Source of the DNA: Flintibacter sp. KGMB00164
GTDB lineage: Bacteria; Bacillota; Clostridia; Oscillospirales; Oscillospiraceae
Length of the DNA: 64,000 bases
NCBI RefSeq assembly: GCF_008727735.1
Contig: NZ_CP044227.1
Location: 2,119,001 to 2,183,000 of the forward strand
Direction of reading: 5' to 3'
Of this stretch, positions 8,021-20,589 are shown piece after piece; position 1 is the first letter of the stretch, and the number at the start of each line of letters is the position of its first letter. Both the position numbers and the translations under genes were made by a program. Under the pieces are notes generated by a model. It was not told the origin of the DNA. It searched no databases and saw only the letters and a program-made list of their open reading frames with translations.

Positions 8021-8047
8021 TACACGATTGAGGGGGAAGAAATGTTG
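8021..8047 (-). promoter_or_regulatory. Candidate ECF-type self-promoter, pair 2
   Basis: Minus-strand CAACATT (8041-8047, preceded by TTG), 14-nt gap, CGTGTA (8021-8026). This resembles known ECF promoters with an AAC-containing -35 and a CGT-containing -10, and matches the pair 1 site in spacing. Confidence 0.55.
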
Positions 8048-8063
8048 CAAAGAAGGAAAAGAA

Positions 8064-8089
8064 AAGGGACGGTCCGGGGACCGTCCCTT
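8064..8089 (-). terminator. Terminator of alaS
   Basis: AAGGGACGGTCC stem (8064-8075 with 8078-8089), with a T-rich stretch following on the minus strand. A partial T run on the plus side may make it work both ways. Confidence 0.7.
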
Positions 8090-8109
8090 ATTTTGATCGC
8101 TCAGTAAGC

Positions 8110-10782
<2,673 letters not shown>

Positions 10783-10805
10783 GGGTATTACCTCCAATAT
10801 TTCTC

Positions 10806-11225
10806 TTACTTTGTCTGGATTTCCAGGCCCATGAGCACCATATCGGTGTCAAAGGCGATGCGGTAGACGACGTCTTTCTCCGAATGTTTGCAGTAGAACA
10901 CGGCGGTGGCATATTCTTCGCCGGAGTCCAGCTTTTGACCAGTGGCCATGCTGTCCTCCTCCTTTTCAAAGGTACCCGCCTTTTCCACGGCGGAGTTCAT
11001 ATAGCTCTCGATGTTTTCCGGGCTGGTGGTCTCTTTGGCGTCAGAGCGCAGCTGGTCATAGACCGCCTGCCAGTCGCCTTGGTTAAGCAGCTCCATCACG
11101 CTGCGGCCCTGCTGCAGCACCTTGTCTTCCTCCATGCCCTGAGGCAGGGGGTTGCCCTTACAGGCACACAGCACCACCAGACAGGCCAGCAGGGCTGCCG
11201 CCAGCGCCCACAGCTTCTTTTTCAT
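10806..11225 (-). CDS. DUF3887-like lipoprotein
   Basis: 139 aa. The signal peptide MKKKLWALAAALLACLVVL ends in the lipobox LCAC (Cys about 22). The small extracytoplasmic domain starts with VLQQGRSVMELLNQGDWQAVYDQL, the pattern of DUF3887/DUF4878 NTF2-like lipoproteins. It is the first gene after an alanine-type T-box, so it is made together with alaS; I see no functional reason for that link. The start follows GGAGGGAGAGGG. Confidence 0.7.
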   Translation of the reverse strand: MKKKLWALAAALLACLVVLCACKGNPLPQGMEEDKVLQQGRSVMELLNQGDWQAVYDQLRSDAKETTSPENIESYMNSAVEKAGTFEKEEDSMATGQKLDSGEEYATAVFYCKHSEKDVVYRIAFDTDMVLMGLEIQTK

Positions 11226-11261
11226 CCCTCTCCCTCCTTTTCTCCTCAGGCGGTACAAAAA

Positions 11262-11480
11262 AACCGCCCCTGACCACAGTCAGGGGCGGAAAATTCCACG
11301 GTACCACCCTGATTATCCCAAAATGGGCATCTCAGCCATCCGCTTACGGGGATGAGCCGTCCCGCTCGTCACGGGCCGCTCCGGAGTGGCCTGCCTCGGC
11401 TGCCGGCCGGGGGCTTTCACCTGCTCCCCCTCGCTCTGGGCCATCGTCCGAAGCTTTGCTCCATCTTTGCGTGTAACAAG
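11262..11480 (-). ncRNA. T-box leader upstream of the lipoprotein gene and alaS
   Basis: Contains the T-box core AGGGTGGTACCGTG on the minus strand (about 11301-11314), an AGAGCGAG stem I element with GGTGAAAG, and a terminator stem CCGCCCCTGAC/GTCAGGGGCGG followed by seven T residues (11266-11288). The downstream alaS implies an alanine specifier. A GCC codon is present in the expected region, but I could not place the specifier loop with certainty. Confidence 0.88.
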
Positions 11481-11483
11481 GGT

Positions 11484-11511
11484 ATTGTATCACATTTTTT
11501 GCCCTTGTCAA
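11484..11511 (-). promoter_or_regulatory. Promoter of the alaS T-box transcript
   Basis: Minus-strand TTGACA (11506-11511), 16-nt spacer, TACAAT (11484-11489). The -35 overlaps the end of the TetR-type gene. Confidence 0.75.
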
Positions 11512-12062
11512 GGCCGCGCTTCCCCGCCCGGCGGGAAAAAGTCCCCCACCTGCCGGGACAGGCGGCCCACCAGCTCCACCACTTGCTCCAGACCGTAACC
11601 AAGGTTCTTTCGGTAGGCGTAGTAGCCTCCGTAGATGACAAAGCTGAGCACGATATGGCTGGCTGGATCCTGGCGGTACTCCGGCCGGCGCTGAAAGGCC
11701 AGTTCTTTCAGCCCCGCCTCCAAGGTCTCAATGAGCCGCCCCTCCCGACTGCCGGAAAACAGGGTCTGGATCATGGCGGAGCGGGCATTGCAGGAGCGGA
11801 ACAGATCCCGGGTAAACTCCTCAGTATTGTCAAAGATCCTCTCCGGGTGGGGAATATCGGCCAGAATGGCCTCCACCACCTCCCCCTCCAGGGCATGAGA
11901 GAGGGCAAAGATATCCGAGTAGTGGGTATAAAAGGTGGATTTGTTGATTCGGGCCAGCTGGCACAGCTCCTTGACCGTGATCTTCTCCAGCGGTTTCCTT
12001 GCCCGTAGGCTGAGGAAGGCATTGACGATGCTCCCCTTGGTTTTTTCCACGCGCAGGTCCAT
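11508..12062 (-). CDS. TetR-family transcriptional regulator
   Basis: 184 aa. The N-terminal helix-turn-helix (ITVKELCQLARINKSTFYTHYSDIFALSHALE) is typical of TetR proteins; the C-terminal ligand domain is divergent. The start at 12062 follows GGGGAGGTG. It is divergent from glgB across 139 bases and may control itself and glgB, but TetR targets are often unlinked. Ligand unknown. Confidence 0.88.
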   Translation of the reverse strand: MDLRVEKTKGSIVNAFLSLRARKPLEKITVKELCQLARINKSTFYTHYSDIFALSHALEGEVVEAILADIPHPERIFDNTEEFTRDLFRSCNARSAMIQTLFSGSREGRLIETLEAGLKELAFQRRPEYRQDPASHIVLSFVIYGGYYAYRKNLGYGLEQVVELVGRLSRQVGDFFPPGGEARP

Positions 12063-12201
12063 AGGACACCTCCCCGACAATTTCCGTCAAGTGTCGTTTA
12101 TCCAACTCTTTTCTATTTTCGCCGGTGGAACCGGCCTCTTGGTTCGTTATAATAAGTATAGTCACTTTTCCGACTCATGTCTATTATTTTAGGAGGACCC
12201 C
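12063..12201. promoter_or_regulatory. Divergent TetR/glgB control region
   Basis: Holds a TATAAT (12148-12153) pointing to glgB with no good -35. Just downstream, AGTC and GACT flank eight bases (12160-12175), a weak inverted repeat that could be a TetR half-site pair. Confidence 0.35.
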
Positions 12202-13989
<1,788 letters not shown>

Positions 13990-13991
13990 GC

Positions 13992-14025
13992 AAAAGCCGG
14001 TGCGCAGACGCGCACCGGCTTTTTT
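13992..14025. terminator. Bidirectional terminator, glgB / chromate-type transporter
   Basis: AAAAGCCGGTGCG paired with its complement and flanked by A and T runs. It serves the convergent glgB and the gene ending at 14024. Confidence 0.85.
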
Positions 14026-14560
14026 AAAATATTCCAAAGCAGATCAGGCCCAACAAGGCGCACAGACCGATCACCTTTGGGATGCTCACTTTGAATTTCA
14101 GCAGCAGCACCAGCGCCAGCACACCAATCCCCACGCTGGGCAGGTTTAGGGCGCTGTTTTCCATATAGTTGGTCCTGCTCAGGGATACCATCACCCCCGC
14201 CACCATGCCCACGCAGGCGGGACGCACCCCCACCATCACCCGGCGCATCACAGGACTATTGCGGAAGCGCTGGAAAAACAGGGCGGCCAGGGCGCACACG
14301 GTCAAGGTGGGCATCAGCACCCCCAGATTGGCGGCGATGGCGCCAGGTAAACCGGCAGTGCGCATTCCGGCAAAGGTGGCACAGTTGAGGCCCAGCGGCC
14401 CGGGGGTCATCTCAGCTATGGCCACGATGTCGGACACTTCCTCCGCCGTCATCCACTGGTGGACCTGCATTTCACTGGAGATAAGGGGGATCATGGACAG
14501 GCCGCCGAAGCTGGTAAAGCCAATTTTGGTAAAACTCCAGAGAAGCTGAAGAAGGATCAC
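14024..14560 (-). CDS. Chromate-type (CHR) transporter, second half-size subunit
   Basis: 178 aa single CHR domain: N-terminal FTKIGFTSFGGLSMIPLI, then EMTPGPLGLNCATFAG (the PGP motif), then hydrophobic helices. Half-size CHR proteins usually work as a pair, as with the gene starting at 15120, which it overlaps by ATGA. Annotated members export chromate or related oxyanions. Lying at the end of a citrate lyase operon, an organic-anion role is possible but unproven. Confidence 0.85.
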   Translation of the reverse strand: MILLQLLWSFTKIGFTSFGGLSMIPLISSEMQVHQWMTAEEVSDIVAIAEMTPGPLGLNCATFAGMRTAGLPGAIAANLGVLMPTLTVCALAALFFQRFRNSPVMRRVMVGVRPACVGMVAGVMVSLSRTNYMENSALNLPSVGIGVLALVLLLKFKVSIPKVIGLCALLGLICFGIF

Positions 14561-15120
14561 AGCGTTTCTTCCCCCTTCCCCTCCATGTACTTACTGAGGA
14601 TCAGGCCGCACACCGCACCGATGATCACCAGCCATACGCAGTTGACATTCAGAAACAGGTACAGGCAGAAACTCACCGCCGTCACCACAGCGCAGGGCGG
14701 CCAGCGGAACGCTCCCTTCACCATCCCCACCAGGGCGCTGGCAATGATGGGCACCACAGCGCACCGCACTCCCATCATGGCCGCCATCACCCAGGGGTTA
14801 TGGCGCACTGCGGAATAAAACAAGGTAATGACCGTCAGCACCGCCATAGGAGGCGTCACCATACCCACCACACAGGCCAAACCACCCAAAAATCCGGCCA
14901 TCCGGTAGCCAAACAGCATGGCCACGTTGCCGATCATGGTGCCGGGCAGACTGCGCCCCACACTGGTCAGGTCCAGCAACTCTTCCTGGGTCAGCAGGCC
15001 CTGCTGCTCCACATAGCGCTTTTGCATCTGGGCCACGATGCTCCACCCTCCGCCAAAGGTAAACAGGCCAAACTTCATAAAGTCCCGCAGCAGTCCTGTC
15101 AGCATCTTCCACCGCTTCAT
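14557..15120 (-). CDS. Chromate-type (CHR) transporter, first half-size subunit
   Basis: 187 aa single CHR domain (MKFGLFTFGGGWSIVAQMQ, then VGRSLPGTMIGNVAMLFG, the PGT variant of the PGP motif). The start at ATG 15120 follows GAGAGAGGTGGG. It begins only 23 bases after the citXG stop, so it is probably part of the cit transcript. Partner of the following half-size subunit. Confidence 0.85.
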   Translation of the reverse strand: MKRWKMLTGLLRDFMKFGLFTFGGGWSIVAQMQKRYVEQQGLLTQEELLDLTSVGRSLPGTMIGNVAMLFGYRMAGFLGGLACVVGMVTPPMAVLTVITLFYSAVRHNPWVMAAMMGVRCAVVPIIASALVGMVKGAFRWPPCAVVTAVSFCLYLFLNVNCVWLVIIGAVCGLILSKYMEGKGEETL

Positions 15121-15143
15121 GATACCCACCTCTCTCCATGCGG

Positions 15144-16499
15144 TCACATGCGGCTTAAAAACTCCAAAAAGTAGGTAATGGCCAGCAGATCGGCGCAGCC
15201 GCCGGGAGACAGGTTGCGCTCGATCAGCGCCCGGTCCAGTTTCTCTGCCTCCTGCTGGGTGGCCGCTCTGCCCTGAGGCAGGTTTTTAGTTTGCTCCATT
15301 GCCCATTGCTGGCCCTCCAGGCCACCCCGGGCAATGAGATTGGTGTCCACCACCTGAGCCATCAGCGCCAGAAGCGCCTGGACTCCCGCCTGCTCCAGGC
15401 TGTCTCCTGCCGCCAGGTGACGGCGCAGGGTGGGCAGCCCGATCTGCGCCACGGCAGGCAATCCCCGGGACAGCTCTCCACGGATTCCCTCCAGGCCGTG
15501 CTCCAGATAGAGCCGCTGACCTGTGGTGTGGGCTCCCTCCCGGCGGATGGCCTCAAAATCCTCCTGCACCGCCTGGGCGCTCATCTCTCCAGACAGGGCT
15601 AAAGTCGCCTCCAGGTCCTTGGAAAAACCTACCGCGGTCCACAGCCGTCCGGCGGCGGCACACACGGTTCCCAGGGTAAACACCGCTCCCTTGTGGGTGT
15701 TCACCCCCCCAGTGGACCGGAACATGGCTCGCTCCCCTGCCGCACCCGCCTGGCGCAGGCGGCGGAAGGTCTCCTGGGGCGGAAGATTTCTTATTTCCAT
15801 CCCCAGTCTCACCGCTTCTTCAAAATAAGGCAGCAGGGCGGCGGTACTGTCCAGGAAGGTAAACACGTCCATATCCCGGTGGCTGCCGTTATTCTTTCGG
15901 TCCACCAGACCGGGCTTTGGGGTGGTGCACACCTCATAGAGCAGGGCCTTGGCCGCCAGAGCACCCAGGGCCTGCTGGTCTTTTTGGGAAAAATAGTTCT
16001 CCAGGATGGCCTGGGTGGCTTCCTGAAGCTCCTCCACGGTATGGAGGCGGCGGGAGGCGCACCCCTTGCCCTCCTTGCCGCACACCAGACACTTCCGGGG
16101 CGGCTGTCCCAGCTGGGTACGGTCCCACTTGCCGCTCGCCGGGTCCAGAACATCCAGGTCAAAGAGGCGGCCCAGGGCGTCCCGGTCCTCCAGCTCCACA
16201 CACAGTTCCTTCACCGCCCGGCCGTCTCCCCGTACCACCCACAGGGCCTCACATCCGGTAGGCTGGTCCACCTCTTCCCGATGGACAACCTCCAACCGCC
16301 CGGCCAGCAGAGCGCACACCAGACGCTCCAGCCCCTCCCGGAAGGCCCGGCGGAGGACCGGGGAGTTTTTCACCGGCCCGGCAATGTTTAGGCAAAAGGA
16401 GATAACAGGAAGCTGATATTCCTCCAACAGCTGCTGCTGGCGCATGGCCCGGGCCTCCCGGGCACCCAGCATCTCCATGAGGGTGACGGCATGTTCCAT
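15144..16499 (-). CDS. citXG: Fused apo-citrate lyase phosphoribosyl-dephospho-CoA transferase / dephospho-CoA precursor synthase
   Basis: 451 aa fusion. Residues about 1-165 are CitX, which attaches the prosthetic group to CitD (FCLNIAGPVKNSPVLRRAFREG; a Cys pair CLVC near 138). Residues about 175-451 are CitG, which makes triphosphoribosyl-dephospho-CoA (EVCTTPKPGLVDRKNNGSHRDMD, RSTGGVNTHKGAVF). Both steps are needed to activate citrate lyase. Such CitXG fusions are known. It follows citC by 14 bases. Confidence 0.93.
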   Translation of the reverse strand: MEHAVTLMEMLGAREARAMRQQQLLEEYQLPVISFCLNIAGPVKNSPVLRRAFREGLERLVCALLAGRLEVVHREEVDQPTGCEALWVVRGDGRAVKELCVELEDRDALGRLFDLDVLDPASGKWDRTQLGQPPRKCLVCGKEGKGCASRRLHTVEELQEATQAILENYFSQKDQQALGALAAKALLYEVCTTPKPGLVDRKNNGSHRDMDVFTFLDSTAALLPYFEEAVRLGMEIRNLPPQETFRRLRQAGAAGERAMFRSTGGVNTHKGAVFTLGTVCAAAGRLWTAVGFSKDLEATLALSGEMSAQAVQEDFEAIRREGAHTTGQRLYLEHGLEGIRGELSRGLPAVAQIGLPTLRRHLAAGDSLEQAGVQALLALMAQVVDTNLIARGGLEGQQWAMEQTKNLPQGRAATQQEAEKLDRALIERNLSPGGCADLLAITYFLEFLSRM

Positions 16500-16513
16500 T
16501 GGGGGACCTCCTT

Positions 16514-17554
16514 TTAGTAGTGGATGACTTCCGCGCTGCCGCGGATGGCGTTGATGACAGGCTGAGCCTCAGGGGTGTGGAAAAAGTTCCAGGTGGTCTG
16601 GGGCAGCTGATTTTGAATCTCCTCCAGGCATCCGTCATGGATGGCCTGGCGCACCGCGCTGGCGCTAATGACCTGTCCGTCTGCCTGGGTGCGGGGCACC
16701 TCCACGCACTGGATACCCATTTTGGGCAGCTCCTGGGCCATGATCTGGTTATAAAGGCCGGTGACCAAGCTGCGGGGCTCCTCCCCCACATAGCGCACGC
16801 TCACCCCCAGTGCCTGGGCAATGGAGCCAAACAGCGTGAGGTCCAGCTTGGCGTGGCCGGTGATCACCGCCTGCTCGTCCTTCAAAAAGTAGCTGGGGAA
16901 GGTGGCAGAGCTGATCATGTAAGGGCCGCTTGGGTGGCAGATGACGTTTTTCAGATGGGCCACTCCCTCCGTCACCAGCTTCCAGCGCACATCGAAGGGC
17001 ACCAGGCTTGCCTCCTCGCTGAGGACGAAGAGGTGTACCGTGTCGCACTCCTTAGCCGCCCGCTCCACCAGGCTCAAGTGGCCCAGGGTGAAGGGATTGG
17101 CGTTCATGACGATAGCCCCCGACTTGCCGGGGCGGCGGTCCTGCTCCAGCTTTTTGCAGAAGGAGGAAAACCCGCCCCGGCGGTTCTCCAGGAAGGAGAG
17201 GGTCCCCTCCACGCGGGCGATCTCATAAAAACCCAGGTCCTGAAAAAACTTGGCGCTTTTGCACTTGGTGTAGACAAACTGGTGCAAAATTCCCCGCTCC
17301 GTCTGGCGCTCCATCAGGTGAGAGACCACCTGGTTGAGAAGCCCCTCCCCCTGGTGGCGGTGGTCTACCGCAAAGCAGCGCAGGGTGCACCCAAAGGTGC
17401 TGCCGGTGGCCACCAGCTGGTAGTCCTCGTCAAACAGGCCGCAGGTGTAGTCCAGATTGCCGTCCAGGGTGATCCCCTCTCCCTCCAGCAGGGCGCGGAG
17501 TTTTGTTTGTCCGCGCTTATCGTCGGGGCGGATCTCACTGAGGGTATAGGCCAT
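16514..17554 (-). CDS. citC: [Citrate (pro-3S)-lyase] ligase
   Basis: 346 aa. Acetylates the thiol of the citrate lyase acyl carrier subunit, using ATP and acetate. An N-terminal GNAT-like region (about 10-125) is followed by a cytidylyltransferase-like nucleotide-binding domain with the HIGH-type MNANPFTLGHLSLVERA (about 145-165) and ISASAVRQAI. The ATG at 17554 follows AAAAGGAGG, placed immediately after a terminator-like stem that separates it from citF. Confidence 0.95.
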   Translation of the reverse strand: MAYTLSEIRPDDKRGQTKLRALLEGEGITLDGNLDYTCGLFDEDYQLVATGSTFGCTLRCFAVDHRHQGEGLLNQVVSHLMERQTERGILHQFVYTKCKSAKFFQDLGFYEIARVEGTLSFLENRRGGFSSFCKKLEQDRRPGKSGAIVMNANPFTLGHLSLVERAAKECDTVHLFVLSEEASLVPFDVRWKLVTEGVAHLKNVICHPSGPYMISSATFPSYFLKDEQAVITGHAKLDLTLFGSIAQALGVSVRYVGEEPRSLVTGLYNQIMAQELPKMGIQCVEVPRTQADGQVISASAVRQAIHDGCLEEIQNQLPQTTWNFFHTPEAQPVINAIRGSAEVIHY

Positions 17555-17568
17555 GGGGTCTCCTCCTT

Positions 17569-17603
17569 TTAAAAAACACGGGGACTGAAACAGCCCCCGT
17601 GTT
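17569..17603 (-). terminator. Intrinsic terminator between citF and citC
   Basis: AACACGGGG stem (17575-17583 with 17594-17603), followed on the minus strand by a T run that leads straight into the citC ribosome binding site. It should lower expression of citC, citXG and the transporters relative to citDEF. Confidence 0.8.
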
Positions 17604-17618
17604 GGTCGTTCGTTTGGT

Positions 17619-19187
17619 TTATTCCGCTTTGTTGGGGTCGTAGGGCTTGATCTTGCGCACCACGTCCAGGATGGTACCATCCCGGGCCTCCAGAATGGCG
17701 ACCACCTTGTCCTCCCACTCCAGATCGTCGGGGCGGCCCACCAGGGAGTAGGCCTTCTCCTTCAGCTCTTCGATGGTCACGTGGGGGATGCCCGCCTTGT
17801 CCAGGCACTCGATGAGGTCGGGGCGCAGGGGGTTGACGGCGATGCCGTAGTCAGTGACCAGCACGTCCACACAGTCCCCGGGGGTGGTGACGGTGACCAC
17901 GTGCTCACAGACGGTAGCCATGCGGCCGCGGACCAGGGGAGTGACGATGATGCAGCACTTGCTGCCGGCGGCGGTATCGGGATGTCCGCCGGGCGCGCCG
18001 CGGAGCACGCCGTCAGAGCCGGTGAGCACATTGACGTTAAAGCCGGTGTCGATCTCCAGAGCGGCCAGCACCACAAAGTCCAGGCTGTTGACGAAGGCGC
18101 CCTTGTTGGCGGGGTTGGCGTACTGGGAGGCGCTCATTTCAAAGTGATTGGGGGTCTGGTTGATGGAGTTCACCGCGTCCAGGTCAAAGTCCTGCACGTC
18201 GATGACCTTTCCCACCTTGCCCTTCTTCAGCAGCTCCACCATGGGGCCGCAGATGCCACCGATGGCCCAGCCCATCTTGATGCCCCGCTCGTCCATGTAC
18301 TGCTCCAAAAACAGGTTGGCCGCCAGAGAGGGACCGCCTACACCGGTCTGGAAGGAGAATCCCTCCTTGAAGTAGGGGGTGGAGGCGATGACCTTGGCCA
18401 CGTTCTCCGCCATCATCAGGTCCCGGGGGTTCTGGGAGATGCGGGCAGCGGCAGAGGCGATCTTCTTGGGATTACCAATGGAGTCTACCACCACCACAGC
18501 GTCCACGTCAATGGCCTCCACGCTGGCGGGCATGTTGGGGAAATCCACCAGGCAGTCGGTGACCACCACTACATGATCGGCGTACTTGGCGTCAGACATG
18601 GCGTAGCCCATGGAGCCGCAGTTGCTCTTGCCGCCGATGCCCCGGCAGTTGCCCATACAGTCACTGGTGGGAGCGGCGATGAAGGCGATGTCGATGTGGA
18701 CCTCGCCGGCCTCAATGGCACGGGGACGGCCGCCGTGGCTGCGGATGATGGCGGGGGTCTTCAGCTTGCCGGCGGAGACCACCTCGCCCATACGACCACG
18801 GATGCCGGAGGTCTGGATGCCGATGACCTTGCCCTCCTCAATGTAGTCGGCAATGGGGTCGTGGGCAGAGCCCAGGCTGGTGGCGGCGATGGTCAGGTCC
18901 TTGAGGCCCAGTTCCTCGATGGCGGCGGCCATCACCTGATTGACTACGTAGTCGCCGTCCCGCAGGTGGTGGTGGAAGGAGAAGGTCATACCGTCCTTGG
19001 CACCGCACTGCTTGAGGGCCTCCACCAGGGAGTCCACCACCTTGGTATCCACCGGCTTCTCGCACCGGCGGGTGCGGGGAGAGGCCTTCTGAATGTACTT
19101 GCCGTCCATATAGTTCTTGCCCTGGTACACCTCACGGCCATTGGTGAGCAGAGCGTCGGGAATATCCCGTCCTACTTTGTTAATCAT
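17619..19187 (-). CDS. citF: Citrate lyase alpha subunit (citrate CoA-transferase)
   Basis: 522 aa. Exchanges the acetyl group on CitD for citrate. Typical blocks are MTFSFHHHLRDGDYVVNQVM, GCMGNCRGIGG-like (SDCMGNCRGIGGKSNCGSMGYA) and GGHPDTAAGSKCCIIV. Starts inside the citE stop (ATGA overlap). Central subunit of the alpha6-beta6-gamma6 complex that splits citrate to acetate and oxaloacetate. Confidence 0.97.
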   Translation of the reverse strand: MINKVGRDIPDALLTNGREVYQGKNYMDGKYIQKASPRTRRCEKPVDTKVVDSLVEALKQCGAKDGMTFSFHHHLRDGDYVVNQVMAAAIEELGLKDLTIAATSLGSAHDPIADYIEEGKVIGIQTSGIRGRMGEVVSAGKLKTPAIIRSHGGRPRAIEAGEVHIDIAFIAAPTSDCMGNCRGIGGKSNCGSMGYAMSDAKYADHVVVVTDCLVDFPNMPASVEAIDVDAVVVVDSIGNPKKIASAAARISQNPRDLMMAENVAKVIASTPYFKEGFSFQTGVGGPSLAANLFLEQYMDERGIKMGWAIGGICGPMVELLKKGKVGKVIDVQDFDLDAVNSINQTPNHFEMSASQYANPANKGAFVNSLDFVVLAALEIDTGFNVNVLTGSDGVLRGAPGGHPDTAAGSKCCIIVTPLVRGRMATVCEHVVTVTTPGDCVDVLVTDYGIAVNPLRPDLIECLDKAGIPHVTIEELKEKAYSLVGRPDDLEWEDKVVAILEARDGTILDVVRKIKPYDPNKAE

Positions 19188-20098
19188 ACCAGATCCCCCT
19201 CATACAGTCCACAGGCCCGGGCCAGACGCAGGGTGCGCTCGGCGCCGGGGATAAAGGCGATGTCGATCATCTTGCCGTCCACGGTAAATACGCCCACGCC
19301 GGCAGCAGACTGCTCCCGGTAGGCACGCACGATCTTCTCGGCCTGGATAATCTCCTTCTCGGTGGGGGCAAAGACCTGGTGGACAAAGCGGATCTGCTTG
19401 GGGTTGATGAGGCTCTTGCCGTCAAAGCCCATGGCCTTGTTCTGCAGGACCTCGGCCTCAAAGCCCGCCTGGTCGTCCAGGTTGGTAAACACGGTGTCAA
19501 AGCACTGGATGCCGGCGGCACGGGCAGCCAGCAACATCTGTCCCCGGGCGAAGAGCATGTCCACGCCGTCGGGCTGGGGGGTAGTCTGCATGCACTTGCG
19601 GAAGTCGCCGCCAGAGATGGCCACGCCGAACATACGCTCCGAAGCGGAGCAGATCTCATAGGCGTTCAGAATCCCCTTGGGGCTCTCCAGAGCGGCCATG
19701 AGCAGGGTGCGGCCCTTCTCGACACCGAACTCCTCCTCGGCGGCCTCCACCGCGGCCTCCACGGTCTTCACATCCTGGGCGCTCTCACACTTGGCGATGC
19801 GGATGCCGTCGGCTCCGCCGGCCACACACACCCGGATATCCTCCTGCCAGTGGGGGGTATCCAGGCCGTTGATGCGGACGATAACCTCGGTGTCGCCATA
19901 GTCGATAGTCTTCAGGGCGTGGTACAGGGAGAAGCGGGCGGCGTCCTTCTGGTTCTCGGCCACCGCGTCCTCCAGGTCCAGCATAATGGAGTCACAGCCG
20001 TAGATGTAGGCGTCTTTAATAAGGCCGGGCTTCTGGGCGTTCATAAACATCATGGTCCGGCGCAGGCGGAACCGCTCGGGTCTGGGACGAGGAATCAT
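19184..20098 (-). CDS. citE: Citrate lyase beta subunit (citryl-ACP lyase)
   Basis: 304 aa HpcH/HpaI-fold lyase that cleaves citryl-CitD into oxaloacetate and acetyl-CitD. Shows the family blocks SIMLDLEDAVAENQKDAAR, VIVRINGLDTPHW and GKSLINPKQI. ATG 20098 overlaps the citD stop (ATGA), which decides the start. Confidence 0.97.
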   Translation of the reverse strand: MIPRPRPERFRLRRTMMFMNAQKPGLIKDAYIYGCDSIMLDLEDAVAENQKDAARFSLYHALKTIDYGDTEVIVRINGLDTPHWQEDIRVCVAGGADGIRIAKCESAQDVKTVEAAVEAAEEEFGVEKGRTLLMAALESPKGILNAYEICSASERMFGVAISGGDFRKCMQTTPQPDGVDMLFARGQMLLAARAAGIQCFDTVFTNLDDQAGFEAEVLQNKAMGFDGKSLINPKQIRFVHQVFAPTEKEIIQAEKIVRAYREQSAAGVGVFTVDGKMIDIAFIPGAERTLRLARACGLYEGDLV

Positions 20099-20397
20099 TG
20101 CACCACACCTCCCCAGGGAATATTGGCCTGAGACTGGCCGCAGCTGCGGAACACCGCGCACTCTACCCGGGCCTTCAGGGTGCAGTCCAGAGCGCCCTTA
20201 TCCACCACAGTGACCTGGGCGTTCTCCACGCCCAGGCGCTCCAGGGTCTCCAGCACGGTGGCCTTGATCTGGCGGCCGTACTGGTTCATCACGCTGCTGG
20301 ACAGGGTCAGCTGGATGCCGTCGGTACCGGGTTCCACGGTGACCTGGGCGTCGCTGGACTCCAGGGTACCGGCCATAGCTGGCTTCAAAATTTCCAT
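20095..20397 (-). CDS. citD: Citrate lyase gamma subunit (acyl carrier protein)
   Basis: 100 aa. Carries the phosphoribosyl-dephospho-CoA group on a serine in GTLESSDAQV (S14 or S15, the conserved attachment region). First gene of the cit operon; its ATG follows AAAGGAGG. Upstream lies the LysR-type box and divergent regulator. Confidence 0.96.
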   Translation of the reverse strand: MEILKPAMAGTLESSDAQVTVEPGTDGIQLTLSSSVMNQYGRQIKATVLETLERLGVENAQVTVVDKGALDCTLKARVECAVFRSCGQSQANIPWGGVVQ

Positions 20398-20477
20398 GAC
20401 ATGTCCTCCTTTAAGGGATTTTTTTGCTGATTATAGGGTAACATGCCCAATATTATAGGTCAAATACAATTTATAAT

Positions 20478-20502
20478 ATAGTATCCATAGGATTTATACT
20501 AT
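20478..20502. promoter_or_regulatory. Perfect LysR-type box between citD and its regulator
   Basis: ATAGTAT and ATACTAT are exact inverted repeats separated by 11 bases, matching the T-N11-A rule for LysR proteins. It lies just upstream of the regulator promoter and 75-100 bases from citD. The citD side has TATAAT sequences but no good -35, as expected for an activated promoter. Confidence 0.75.
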
Positions 20503-20509
20503 GTTTTTC

Positions 20510-20538
20510 TTGACGGCAGGTTCATGCTGCATTATGCT
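20510..20538 (+). promoter_or_regulatory. Promoter of the LysR-type regulator
   Basis: TTGACG (20510-20515), 17-nt spacer, TATGCT (20533-20538), directly beside the LysR-type box, so negative autoregulation is likely. Confidence 0.7.
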
Positions 20539-20589
20539 GAGGATAGAAAGAAATCAAACCGGCTCATTTTTCAGAGAAGAGGGGATCAT

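Noticed and set aside
6407-8089. Two similar AGGGACGG hairpins as a dispersed repeat family
   Set aside because: Each lies right after a minus-strand gene end with a T-rich tail, so they are better explained as terminators.
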